Positions 7,452 to 16,600 of a DNA stretch of 64,000 nucleotides are shown here, in pieces (the stretch's first letter is position 1; every line of letters starts with the position of its first letter). Where the stretch lies: assembly GCA_017309115.1 (NCBI GenBank), contig JAFLEF010000008.1, positions 123,993 to 187,992 on the forward strand, in the 5' to 3' direction. Source of the stretch: Verrucomicrobiota bacterium. Lineage in GTDB: Bacteria; Verrucomicrobiota; Verrucomicrobiia; Limisphaerales; UBA9464. The position numbers and the translations under genes were made by a program. The notes beneath the pieces are model-generated. The model was given only the letters and a program-made list of their open reading frames with translations. It ran no database searches and had not been told where the DNA came from.

Positions 7452-9205
7452 ACGACCGGGTGGTTTCTCCCCTGCGACTCCTGGTGGACACGGCGGTGCT
7501 GACCGCCTGGCGGCGCTTGCTGGGGCTCAAGGAGCAATCGTGGTTTTTGCTAAGCCTGATCGGCGTGTTTTTGGTGGGGTATGTGGCGCTGTCCTTCACG
7601 CTGTTTTTCGGTGGGCTGCGCTTCATCGGCCGGTTCCCGGGCCTGGGCGGATTGCTGGTGGAACGGTTGTTGTTCCTGCTCTTCGCCTTTCTGTTTGGTC
7701 TGCTGCTCATCTCGAATCTGATCATAGCGTACACGAATCTCTTTCGGAACCGCGAGACGGCCTTTTTGCTGACCCTGCCGGTGCCGCGTCAGACGGTGCT
7801 GCAATGGAAGCTGCTGGAATCCACCCTGGTGGCCTCCTGGGCCTTCCTGTTCCTCATCGCTCCGTTGTTGGCGGCGTATGGCTTGGTGAACCGGGTGGAC
7901 TGGCACTTTTACCCGATGGTGGTGTTGATGGTCGGGATGTTCATTGTGCTGCCGGGCATCGCGGGGTGTTGGCTGGCGCTGCAGATCGCCCGGTTCCTGG
8001 ATCGGCGGGCGTTTCAGGTGTTGCTGGTCGCCGTGTTGGTCACGGCCGTGGGGCTGATTCTGTTCAAGTTCCGTCCGGAACCCGTGACCGACGAAGCCTT
8101 GGAGACCCGGGTGTTGAGCGTGATTGACCGGTTGCTGGACAACACCCGGTTCGCGCAGTTCCCGCTGCTGCCCAGTTATTGGCTGAGTTCCAGTGTGCAG
8201 AGCTGGAGCGAAGGGGCGCTGCGAACCGCCCTGTTCTTCTTCGCGGTGCTGCTGAGCTACGTGCTGTTCTTTGGATTTCTGGCGATGACGCGTCTGGGCG
8301 ATTCTTTCTATGAGGCTTCGAGCATCGTGCATGGGCGGGGCAGCATGTTTGTGCGCTGGGCTTGGTTTCAGCGGCTCGAGGAACGCCAGCGTCGGCTGCA
8401 GCAGTTGAGCCTGCTGCTGCGACCCCGGGACTGGCTGGATGCCCTGTTGGCGTGGCGAAATCTGGTGCCGCCGGACGTGCGGGCGCTGGTGGCGAAGGAT
8501 CTGCGCGTGTTCTGGCGGGACACCACGCAATGGGGGCAAGCCCTGATGTTGTTCGGACTGCTGACCGTCTACATTATCAACTTGCGCCACTTCACCCGGC
8601 AGTTGGATTCCCCCTTCTGGATCTCCCTGGTGAGCTTCCTGAATCTGGGGGCGTGTGCGCTGAACCTGGCGACCCTGACCACACGGTTTGTGTTCCCGCA
8701 ATTCTCGCTCGAGGGCAAGCGGGTCTGGGTGGTGGGCTTGGCGCCAATCGGCCTGGTGCAGATTGTTCGCCTCAAGTTCTGGCTGGCGAGCGTGGCTACC
8801 TTGATTGTCACGCTGGGGCTGATCCTGCTGTCGTGTTCCATGCTGGGATTGGACGTGGCGCACTCCGTGTTCTTCGCGGCGGCGATTGCGGTCATGACCT
8901 TCACCCTCAATGCCATTGCCGTGGGATTGGGAGCGCTGTATCCGAACTTCAAGGAAACCAATCCGGCCAAGATTGTGAGCGGCTTCGGCGGGACGTTCTG
9001 TCTGGTGCTGAGCTTTCTCTACATCGTCAGTTCGGTGGTGTTGTTGGCGGTGGCCAGTCCGTGGGGCTGGCGTCCGGACACACTGGATGAGTTTGCGCCG
9101 GCCAAGGCCGCCTTCTCCTGGACGATCTTTGTGTTGGGTAGCGTTCTGGCCGGCTGGCTGCCGCTGCGATTGGGTCTGCGCAAGGTGGCGGTCACGGAAT
9201 TGTAG
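7448..9205 (+). CDS. ABC transporter permease, large multi-pass
   Basis: A 585-residue integral membrane protein with roughly 12 predicted helices, for example at residues ~28-50, 68-92, 117-145, 155-175, 195-210 and several after 350. The start is GTG 7448, overlapping the ATPase stop. It resembles the large ABC-2-type permeases paired with DrrA-like ATPases, in which a central cytoplasmic segment (about residues 290-340, rich in Arg and Leu) separates two membrane halves. It forms an exporter with the preceding gene product; the cargo is unknown. Confidence 0.85.
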   Translation: MNDRVVSPLRLLVDTAVLTAWRRLLGLKEQSWFLLSLIGVFLVGYVALSFTLFFGGLRFIGRFPGLGGLLVERLLFLLFAFLFGLLLISNLIIAYTNLFRNRETAFLLTLPVPRQTVLQWKLLESTLVASWAFLFLIAPLLAAYGLVNRVDWHFYPMVVLMVGMFIVLPGIAGCWLALQIARFLDRRAFQVLLVAVLVTAVGLILFKFRPEPVTDEALETRVLSVIDRLLDNTRFAQFPLLPSYWLSSSVQSWSEGALRTALFFFAVLLSYVLFFGFLAMTRLGDSFYEASSIVHGRGSMFVRWAWFQRLEERQRRLQQLSLLLRPRDWLDALLAWRNLVPPDVRALVAKDLRVFWRDTTQWGQALMLFGLLTVYIINLRHFTRQLDSPFWISLVSFLNLGACALNLATLTTRFVFPQFSLEGKRVWVVGLAPIGLVQIVRLKFWLASVATLIVTLGLILLSCSMLGLDVAHSVFFAAAIAVMTFTLNAIAVGLGALYPNFKETNPAKIVSGFGGTFCLVLSFLYIVSSVVLLAVASPWGWRPDTLDEFAPAKAAFSWTIFVLGSVLAGWLPLRLGLRKVAVTEL

Positions 9206-9267
9206 AGAAGCGTTGCTCCCTCGCTGAATTGACGTCATGGAGTACCGGGTTACCCGTTTAATGCCGC

Positions 9268-10410
9268 ATGAAATGGTCCTTCAAACTAACCCGCCTGTGG
9301 GGCATCGACGTGTACATCCATTACACGTTTCTCCTGCTGCTGGGCTTTGTCGGACTGCAATCCGGTTTGGCGCGGGGCAACTGGTCGGCCGCCCTCGGTG
9401 GCATGGCTTTTTTCCTGAGTCTGTTCCTGTGCGTGCTGCTGCATGAATACGGTCACGCCATGGCCGCACGGCGGTACGGCATTGGCACCCACGACATCAC
9501 TCTGCTGCCCATTGGTGGTGTGGCCCGGTTGGAACGGATGCCGGAAGATCCGGCCCACGAACTGGTCATCGCGATTGCCGGTCCGCTGGTCAACGTGGTG
9601 ATCGCCGCCGGGCTTGCGTTGGGAATGATGTTGTCGGGAACCGCCTGGGGTTCGCTCCGGGATCTGGAGGGCGTCTCCTACTTTCAGCGGCTCATCGTCA
9701 TCAACCTTTCGCTCGTGGCGTTCAATCTGCTGCCGGCCTTCCCGATGGATGGTGGACGGGTTCTCCGAGCCGTGCTGGCCATGAGCCTGGATCCGCTCCG
9801 GGCGACCCGGATCGCCGCCAACATTGGCCGAATGATGGCGGTGCTCTTCGTGGCGATGGCGTTCTACACAGGGAGTCCGATTCTGGGATTGATTGCCGTC
9901 TTTGTCTGGATGGGGGCGGGAGCGGAGGCGGCGGCCACCGAGGCCCGATCGTTCATCGGGGATGCCCGGGTGTTCCGGGCCATGCTGACCCAGTTTCAGA
10001 TTCTTTCCCCGACCGATCCGCTGTCTCGGGCGGCGCAGTTGATTATCAGCGGTTCCCAAACGGACTTCCCAGTGGTGGCGTCCGACGGGCGGGTGGTGGG
10101 AGTCTTGTCCCGGTCGGCATTGTTTGCCGGACTGACTCGGGAAGGTGAGTCCGCTCCAGTGGAGCGGGTGATGGAAACCAACTTCCTGACCCTGGACGCC
10201 GACCAGTCGTTGGAAGCGGCTCTGCCGTTGCTGAGCGAATCCCCGGCGCCCTTGGCGGCCGTGGCGTCCCAGGGGCGAATCGTTGGCATCCTCACGATCG
10301 AGAACGCCAGTGAGTTCATCGCCCTGCAGCGGGCGCGACGGTCCCGAATGCCCCAGGAACCGATGTCGCCTCCCGTGATTGTGGCGGTCCCGCCGCAGCT
10401 GCCGCGCTGA
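9268..10410 (+). CDS. M50 site-2 protease family metallopeptidase with CBS domains
   Basis: An intramembrane zinc protease of 380 residues. The metal site is HEYGH at 59-63, with a third ligand Asp161 in the NLLPAFPMDGG motif (~153-163), so both hallmark motifs are intact. About five or six helices fill residues ~15-220. Residues ~240-360 form a pair of CBS domains (PTDPLSRAAQLIISGSQ and QSLEAALPLLSE), which bind adenine nucleotides in related proteins. Such enzymes cut membrane-bound regulators or signal peptides inside the bilayer. No anti-sigma factor lies next to it, so the substrate is open. It is 62 nt downstream of the ABC permease and may be transcribed with it. Confidence 0.9.
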   Translation: MKWSFKLTRLWGIDVYIHYTFLLLLGFVGLQSGLARGNWSAALGGMAFFLSLFLCVLLHEYGHAMAARRYGIGTHDITLLPIGGVARLERMPEDPAHELVIAIAGPLVNVVIAAGLALGMMLSGTAWGSLRDLEGVSYFQRLIVINLSLVAFNLLPAFPMDGGRVLRAVLAMSLDPLRATRIAANIGRMMAVLFVAMAFYTGSPILGLIAVFVWMGAGAEAAATEARSFIGDARVFRAMLTQFQILSPTDPLSRAAQLIISGSQTDFPVVASDGRVVGVLSRSALFAGLTREGESAPVERVMETNFLTLDADQSLEAALPLLSESPAPLAAVASQGRIVGILTIENASEFIALQRARRSRMPQEPMSPPVIVAVPPQLPR

Positions 10411-10509
10411 GCCCTACCTTCCCGAAGCCATTGCGTGCCCAGTTTCGCGATGGTAAAATCGGTTCTCGAGAAATGGGGAACCGTTGCTCCCCGGGTTTGA
10501 GGACGACAT

Positions 10510-10770
10510 ATGCGAATCACCATCGAGTTACCGGATGAGATTGCCGAGAGTCTGGGCCCTGAGCTCAGCCTGTCGCGGCGGTTGCTGGAGGCGTACGCCA
10601 TCGAGGGGTACCGATCGGAGAAACTGACTCGCCGCCAGGTCGGTCAACTCTTGGGACTGGATCGATGGAAAGCCGAAGAGTTCTTGGCAGAACACGGGGC
10701 CACGCGGGCCTATTCCCTGGCCGATTGGGAACTGGATCGTCGATCGCTTGAACAGGCATCGGAGGAATGA
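10510..10770 (+). CDS. UPF0175 family antitoxin-like protein
   Basis: An 86-residue protein with the UPF0175 pattern: an N-terminal strand with MRITIELPDEIAESL, then a helical DNA-binding-like part (LTRRQVGQLLGLDRWKAEEFL). In other genomes UPF0175 genes precede PIN-domain DUF3368 toxin genes and act as antitoxins. Here the stop overlaps the ATG of a shortened DUF3368 gene by 4 nt (ATGA), so the pair is translationally coupled but the toxin is broken. A GGTTC/GAACC inverted repeat lies upstream (~10461-10482) and could be an operator, although the arms are short. Confidence 0.85.
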   Translation: MRITIELPDEIAESLGPELSLSRRLLEAYAIEGYRSEKLTRRQVGQLLGLDRWKAEEFLAEHGATRAYSLADWELDRRSLEQASEE

Positions 10771-10931
10771 CCCTCGTCGTCGCCGATTGCAGCCCGATTC
10801 GGTATTTGGTGGTTATTGATGCCATTCAAATTCTCCCTCAGCTCTACGATTCCATCGTTCTTCCGCGGGCCGTTTTGGCCGAATTAGGCCATCCGCATGC
10901 GCCGGAGAAAGCGTTGGAAAAGATGCATTAA
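10767..10931 (+). pseudogene. Truncated DUF3368 (PIN-superfamily) toxin
   Basis: Only 54 codons remain, starting at the ATG that overlaps the UPF0175 stop. The N-terminus keeps the PIN-like opening VVADCSPIRYLVVIDAIQIL and the conserved LPRAVLAELGHP that follows, including the first catalytic Asp. Complete DUF3368 proteins are about 150-160 residues and carry further acidic residues, so nuclease activity is not expected. The frame ends at TAA 10929-10931, and an unrelated, AT-richer gene starts 3 nt later, which suggests the 3' two thirds were replaced by an insertion. Confidence 0.75.
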
Positions 10932-10934
10932 CCC

Positions 10935-11405
10935 ATGAAAGAAAAGGAAGAACAACCGTGGTTTGCAAAGCTTGGCGTCATTTCTATTGGAGCTCAGTGC
11001 GGTGGGCCAGATGATAATGGTTTGAGTGATGATAAAGTAATACTGTTTAAATGCTTACGTGAGACATGCAAAACAACTTACTCACCCTCCGTGTTGCACT
11101 TTGCGCTCGCTCTCAGGATATCAGGCAAATTTCAAAAATTTGGTGAGGAACAGATTTGCCAGGTTCGAAGATCGAAGGTGCAGAAGTATATTGGAGCGGA
11201 TATTATTGTTCCCGAAGCGTGTTGGAAGGGGCGGGGCAGGTTTGAATTGGGAGAATATTTGGTCTCCAAGGTTCGAGAGGCGCTTTCGCTCTGTATTGCG
11301 AGGCTCAAGAAGGACAAGGTGCAAATCGACGCGGAGCGACTGCTCGCGGATTTTGACTCCGGGGCGAGTCAGTTTATGCGTGCTCTGCAATCGAGGAACA
11401 ATTGA
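10935..11405 (+). CDS. Hypothetical protein in AT-richer insert
   Basis: A 156-residue soluble protein with no signal peptide or membrane helix, starting MKEKEEQPWFAKLGVISIG. I do not recognise its family. It contains CLRETCKTTYSPSVLHFAL and a C-terminal helical part (LGEYLVSKVREALSLCIARL). The gene is visibly richer in A and T than its neighbours, especially 10935-11180, and begins directly after the broken toxin, so recent acquisition is likely. By position it could be an accessory, immunity or defence gene, but nothing in the sequence proves that. Confidence 0.65.
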   Translation: MKEKEEQPWFAKLGVISIGAQCGGPDDNGLSDDKVILFKCLRETCKTTYSPSVLHFALALRISGKFQKFGEEQICQVRRSKVQKYIGADIIVPEACWKGRGRFELGEYLVSKVREALSLCIARLKKDKVQIDAERLLADFDSGASQFMRALQSRNN

Positions 11406-11601
11406 AGCCTCCCTTCGCGGCCGACCGGTCACCGGTGTGTACCCCGTGTGTAGCCCCCCGATTTTGCCCCGTGGTCGCTTTGCCACGGGACTCCGGCGTA
11501 GCGACGCCTCGGGTACAGGCTTGCCGCATCACGAACGCGGATGTGGCGGCGGTCAGCCGAACCGTTGAACCGGAAGGAAAGCTCGGATAACCTGAACGGC
11601 G

Positions 11602-12708
11602 ATGGGAAAGTTGGACCACATCACCATTAAAGGCTTCAAGAGCATCCGGGAGGTCGAGAAACTCGAACTCCGGGACATCAACGTGGTGATCGGCCCTAAC
11701 GGCGCGGGTAAATCCAATTTCATCGGTGTGTTCTCCTTCCTCCACGCGATTCGTGAGGGTCGGCTTCAGGAATATGTGATCAAAGCAGGTGGCGCGGAGA
11801 ACGTGCTGCACTTTGGTTCGAGGGAGACGCCCACGTTGAGTCTGGCCCTGGCCTTCAATAAGCAAGTGGACCACTATCAGATTGATTTCATCAGCGCCGG
11901 TGCCGACGGCTTGCGATCCATTACTGAACGCGCCGGATATTGGCGGGATCGGCAGTATCCCCAGCCCTATTGGCAGCCCCTTTCCTCTGCGGGCCAAGAG
12001 GCGGGAATATCGTCTTCTTCCCTCGGGCAGGTGGCTGAGTATGTGCGGGTCGAGCTAGACAGTTGGCGTCTTTATCACTTCCACGATACCAGCGCCGCCT
12101 CACCGATGAAGAAGACGGCGGACGTGAACGACAACCGTTTCTTAAGGCCGGACGGCTGCAATCTGTGCTCCTTCCTGCACTTGCTGAAGGTCAAGCACCC
12201 GGAGAACTATCAGCTCATTCGCAAGTCAGTGCAGCGTGTCGCACCTTTCTTCGATGATTTTCACCTGGAGCCGCTGCAGCTCAATGAGAAGAGCATTCAA
12301 CTGGAATGGAAGCACAAGCGCTCCGACCGGTTTTTCGACGCGACCGCACTGTCAGACGGCACGTTGCGCTTTATCGGTCTGGCGACGTTGTTTCTCCAAC
12401 CGAAGCAACTTTGCCCCTCGGTGATCTTGGTGGATGAACCGGAGTTGGGGTTGCACCCCGTTGCCATCACTCTGCTGGCCTCGTTAATCAAGCAGGCAGC
12501 GGTCGAGACCCAGGTGATTGTGGCCACTCAGTCCCCTCTTCTGCTCGACCATTTCCAGCCGGAAGATGTGCTGGTGGTGAACCAGGTGGAAGGAGCGTCA
12601 GAGTTTGAGCGCCTGAACTCCGAGAGACTGAAGACTTGGCTGGAGGATTACAGCTTGGGGCAGCTCTGGGAGAAAAACGAGTTCGGTGGGAGGCCGGTGC
12701 GGGGATAA
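11602..12708 (+). CDS. AAA family ATPase (OLD-like, AAA_21), defence-type
   Basis: A 368-residue SMC/RecF-like ATPase. Walker A is GPNGAGKSNF (~33-42) in the usual context FKSIREVEKLEL...INVVIGPNG; an ABC-like signature ATALSDGTLRFIGLA lies near 248-262; Walker B is SVILVDEPELGLHP, and the His of VATQSPLLLDHF completes the site. Proteins of this kind (COG4637-like) usually act with a second nuclease-type subunit. The next gene, four nucleotides downstream, encodes a DUF4276 protein. The same two-gene arrangement occurs in AbiL-like and other ATPase/TOPRIM-like phage-defence pairs (recalled family knowledge, not tested here). Confidence 0.9.
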   Translation: MGKLDHITIKGFKSIREVEKLELRDINVVIGPNGAGKSNFIGVFSFLHAIREGRLQEYVIKAGGAENVLHFGSRETPTLSLALAFNKQVDHYQIDFISAGADGLRSITERAGYWRDRQYPQPYWQPLSSAGQEAGISSSSLGQVAEYVRVELDSWRLYHFHDTSAASPMKKTADVNDNRFLRPDGCNLCSFLHLLKVKHPENYQLIRKSVQRVAPFFDDFHLEPLQLNEKSIQLEWKHKRSDRFFDATALSDGTLRFIGLATLFLQPKQLCPSVILVDEPELGLHPVAITLLASLIKQAAVETQVIVATQSPLLLDHFQPEDVLVVNQVEGASEFERLNSERLKTWLEDYSLGQLWEKNEFGGRPVRG

Positions 12709-12712
12709 AGGC

Positions 12713-13402
12713 ATGCAGAGGCTGTTGATCCATGTCGAAGGGCAGACGGAAGAGACCTTCGTGAATGAAGTGCTTGCCCCCCATCTATACAACAGCGGGT
12801 TCATTTCCGTCGGTGCGCGTCTACTAGGAAACAGTCGTATTCGGGGCGGCGTTCCATCATGGCGATCTGCGAAGGCGGACTTCCTTCGACATTTGAAGGC
12901 GCGCAGACGCTGCTGTCATACAACGATGGTGGACTACTACGGAATGCCACAGTCCGAAGGCCGTGTTTGGCCAGGGCGACTCGAAGCGGTTCGGCTTCCG
13001 AGCGCCGAGAAAGCGCCGACAGTCGAACGCGCCATTTTTGAGCAAATCAGAATCGAACTTGAGGATGACCTTCATCCGGACCAATTCGTCCCGTTCGTCT
13101 TGATGCACGAGTTTGAGGGACTCCTTTTCAGCGATTGTGACCGTTTTGGACGGGGTATCGGGCGTCCTGATCTAACTCCTCTACTTCAGGCAATCCGGGA
13201 CCAGTTTAGAACTCCAGAGGAGATCAACGATTCTCCAGTTACCGCACCGTCTAAGCGCATCATCGGTCTTATGCCCAAATACGAGAAGCCGTTGTTTGGC
13301 GCCTTAGCATCACTGGAGATAGGTCTCGATCGCATTAGACGCGAGTGTCCGCATTTCGACGAATGGCTGTCCCGGTTGGAAAAACTGCCCAAAGGAGGCT
13401 GA
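12713..13402 (+). CDS. DUF4276 family protein, partner of the AAA ATPase
   Basis: A 229-residue protein. The N-terminus has the conserved EGQTEETFV motif (~8-16), then a DYYGMP element (~77-82) and HEFEGLLFSD (~143-152). This spacing of acidic residues fits the proposed TOPRIM-like fold of DUF4276 and suggests a metal-dependent nuclease; that activity is inferred from family and context. The ATG at 12713 is chosen because it gives the family N-terminus (MQRLLIHVEGQTEE) and lies four nucleotides after the ATPase stop. The two probably form an abortive-infection-like defence unit. Confidence 0.82.
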   Translation: MQRLLIHVEGQTEETFVNEVLAPHLYNSGFISVGARLLGNSRIRGGVPSWRSAKADFLRHLKARRRCCHTTMVDYYGMPQSEGRVWPGRLEAVRLPSAEKAPTVERAIFEQIRIELEDDLHPDQFVPFVLMHEFEGLLFSDCDRFGRGIGRPDLTPLLQAIRDQFRTPEEINDSPVTAPSKRIIGLMPKYEKPLFGALASLEIGLDRIRRECPHFDEWLSRLEKLPKGG

Positions 13403-13664
13403 TATCGATTCAAGTCGGGGTCGGTGCGTACGTTGGCGCTGCGACTGTTTCTACGGTGCTTGGGAAGAAATCCCTTTTCGCTATTACCCAGTTCGCGGTT
13501 CACCGCATGGCAGCGGCACCCCTTCCTTCGTGGCCGGAGACCGGTCTTTGCGGGAGCCGCTTTGCGTGATTCCGGTCGGGCTCGCCGGCGGGACGATCGA
13601 CAACAGTAGACTTTCGTTCCGGTCCGTTGCGCGGGCGGGGAGGGCCGGTCATGCTTGGGCATTC
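13403..13664. other. Intergenic region, nothing recognised
   Basis: 262 bp between the DUF4276 gene and the secreted PPDK-like gene. I see no coding signal, RNA gene or member of the repeat families found elsewhere in the window. Confidence 0.5.
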
Positions 13665-16600
13665 ATGCGCATGTTTTCCGTGCTTCGTGGGCTGGCGATG
13701 GGTCTGTTGTTGGGACGACTAGGCGTTGCGGCGGTCGGGGCGGTGGATCTCACCGTGCAGCCGCCAGACGCGCAGGGCTGGGTTCAGCTCCGATCCGCGG
13801 GTCAATCGAATCAGGTTCACACCCTTCAGGCGTCCACCAACCTGCTGACTTGGTCGGAGGCGGCGATCCTGCACGACGCACCGGTGGGGTTCACCGATGT
13901 CATGGTGGCGGAGCGGGGGACGCGTTACTTTCGCCTGGTCTCCCGTCCACGCACCGGCGCGGACGATGGCAAGAACTGGGTGAACCTGCCGGGGGATTCC
14001 TTCGCCAATGAACCGGAACCCGTCTTCAGCTTCGAAGACGGGAAGATTCGGTGGATCAAGTGGGCGTTGTTGCGGGACGACGAGTCTCGGGTGTGGTTTC
14101 AGAACAGCGCGAAGTATCCGTTTCACTATGACTACGCCCGGTTGCGCTTGCCGGCGTTCAACGGGCTGACCCGGGACCAGTTCGATCAGCAAACCCTGTT
14201 TCGGGCGAATCAGAAGGCGGTGCTGGGCGCGGTGCTGATCGCGCCGGGGGAGTTTGGTCCGGAGTTCGGAATTCAAGTGGTGGGTCAGGACGCCTTTCCC
14301 CGGGAGGACATTGAACGGTGGTTTCACCGGGTCCGCGCGGGGTTGGGGCTGCCGTTGGGGGCGCGGGTGTTCTATCTGCCGACCTTTGAACAGGCTGCCG
14401 TGGCGGAACAGAACCGGGAGTGGCTGGCGAGTCGAGGGTTGGAAGTGGCCTCAGCGGACCGTTGGTTGAGTCAGGACGCGCGCTACAGCGAAGGCTGGGC
14501 GGTGGGCCGGTTGGTCTATTTGCCGGCGGCGCAGATTCCGGCGGCCTATGCCGATGGTCGATTGCGTCCCACGGACATTCTGCTGACCGACGCCGTGCCG
14601 GCCGAGATTCCCTTTGTCGCCGGAATCATCACCCTGACCCCAGCGACGCCGAATTCCCATGTGGCCATCCTGGCCCGCGGGTACGGGGTGCCTTTCGTGT
14701 GGTTTGCCGATCCGCGGATTCGGGAGGAACTGGTGACTTGGAACGGACGGGAGGTGGCGCTGCGGACGGGGGATCTGTGGTCTCAGGTCCGGGTCTTGGA
14801 CGTGGAGGGTCAGCTGACGCCGGATCTTCGTTCGGCGCTGGCGGCTCTGAAATTGCCGGCGCCCTTGAAGTACGTCGCGAAGCAGTCAGCCGGCTTCTAC
14901 TCCACGAATGTGCAGAATCTGGTGCCGGCGGACGCGCGCTGGGTGGGAGGCAAGGCGGCCAATTACGGTTTGTTGCGCCGCACGATTCCGCAGAATGCCC
15001 AACCGGCGATCGCGCTGACCTTCGACGTTTGGGACGAGTTCCTGTCGCAGACCCTGCCGGGAGGTCTGACCCTACGGGCCGCCATTGCCCAACGATTGGC
15101 CGGTCACACCCAGCCGCCGAACGTCGCCCAGTTGCGCGTTGACTTGGCGGCGGTTCAACGGATGATCACCGACCAGGCGGTGGTTCGATCGGAACTGCGC
15201 GCGCCGATTCTGGCGGCGCTGACCAACGCCGGATTCGATCCCAATCGCAAGATTCGATTCCGCAGTTCCACCAATGTGGAGGACAGCGAGGACTTCACCG
15301 GCGCGGGCCTGTACGACAGCTACAGCGGCTGTCTGCTGGATGATCTAGATGACGACACCACCGGACCGTCGCGATGTGATCCGGAGGAACGCAACGAGCG
15401 GGGCGTGTTCCGGGCGATTCAGAAAGTCTACGCGAGCTTCTACAACGAGAATGCCTTCCTGGAGCGTTTGCGGCGGAGTGTGAAGGAAGACGAAGTGGGC
15501 ATGGCGGTTCTCGTGCACCATTCCTTTCCCGACGTGGATGAATGGGCCAATGGCGTGGCCACGGTCGAGTACCGGGATTCGTTCGGTTCGGAGAACTTTG
15601 AAGGCACACTGGTGACCCAGCTCGGCGCGGAGTCGGTTTCCAATCCGGACAGCACTGCCCGACCCGAAGTGGTGCGGTTCTATCAGTTCAGCACGTTTCT
15701 CGATGTGAGCCGCACCCAGTCGTCCAGCCGCGTTCCGCTAGGTGACTACGTGATGCCGTGGAATTCCAGCTATCGGCAGTTGGCGCAGCTGTTGATTCAA
15801 GTGACCCGAGGCTACGCCCAGCTGTTTCCGGCCAAGGAAACGTTCACGCTCGATTTTGAGTACAAGCGGATGAGTCCGGGCAAACTGGACATCAAGCAAG
15901 TGCGACCGCTGCACGCGGCCAAGACTTCGGTTCCGGTGACTACTTTCCTGCTCGATGAGCCGACGGTCTGGACGGTGCAGGAGGGCGAGTTTGGTGAGCC
16001 CATGGCCAAACATCGGGCGAAGTGTGAATTGATCGTGAACAGTGATCCGCGGCGGCTGGATGCGGCCGGCTTGAAGACCTCGCTGTGGCGGGCGGCTGAT
16101 CTGACTTTCCGAGTGGACACGGAGACGGTTCGCCTGACCAACGGTCCAGCGTCTTGGCCGGAGGCGAGCTATCGATTCACCGAAGGTGCGGCGATCGATC
16201 GCTGGACTTGGGGCAGTGGGTCAGCGAAGCGGACCTTTGAGGTTCGTGCCTCGGTGCTCGCCCAGACCACCCCGCCGGCCGCACCCTGGGTCACCCAGAA
16301 GGATTTTTATCACACCCTTTCGGTGAAGCACGCCACCCCGCAGCCGGCCTTCGGTTGGGAGGGACCGGGGACCACGCTGGTGGACGACGTCATTCTAGTG
16401 CCGCGGCCGGAGATTAACGCCCGCAGCCTGGAACAGAACCGTTCGGCGACCAACGCCACCAAGACCATTCGGGTCTACACCCAGTTTTTCTGGCCCGAGA
16501 ATCCCCGGGGTCCCGTGGCCGGCTACACGGCGCCCAACATTGGCTTCGTGGAGACCCGTCTGGAAGGGCTGACACCCAACCCCATCGTGCTGCGGTCGCC

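Noticed and set aside
7550-9238. A 562-codon minus-strand frame opposite the ABC permease
   Set aside because: The translation is low-complexity and rich in Gln, His and Arg, typical of the reverse of a GC-rich membrane-protein gene.
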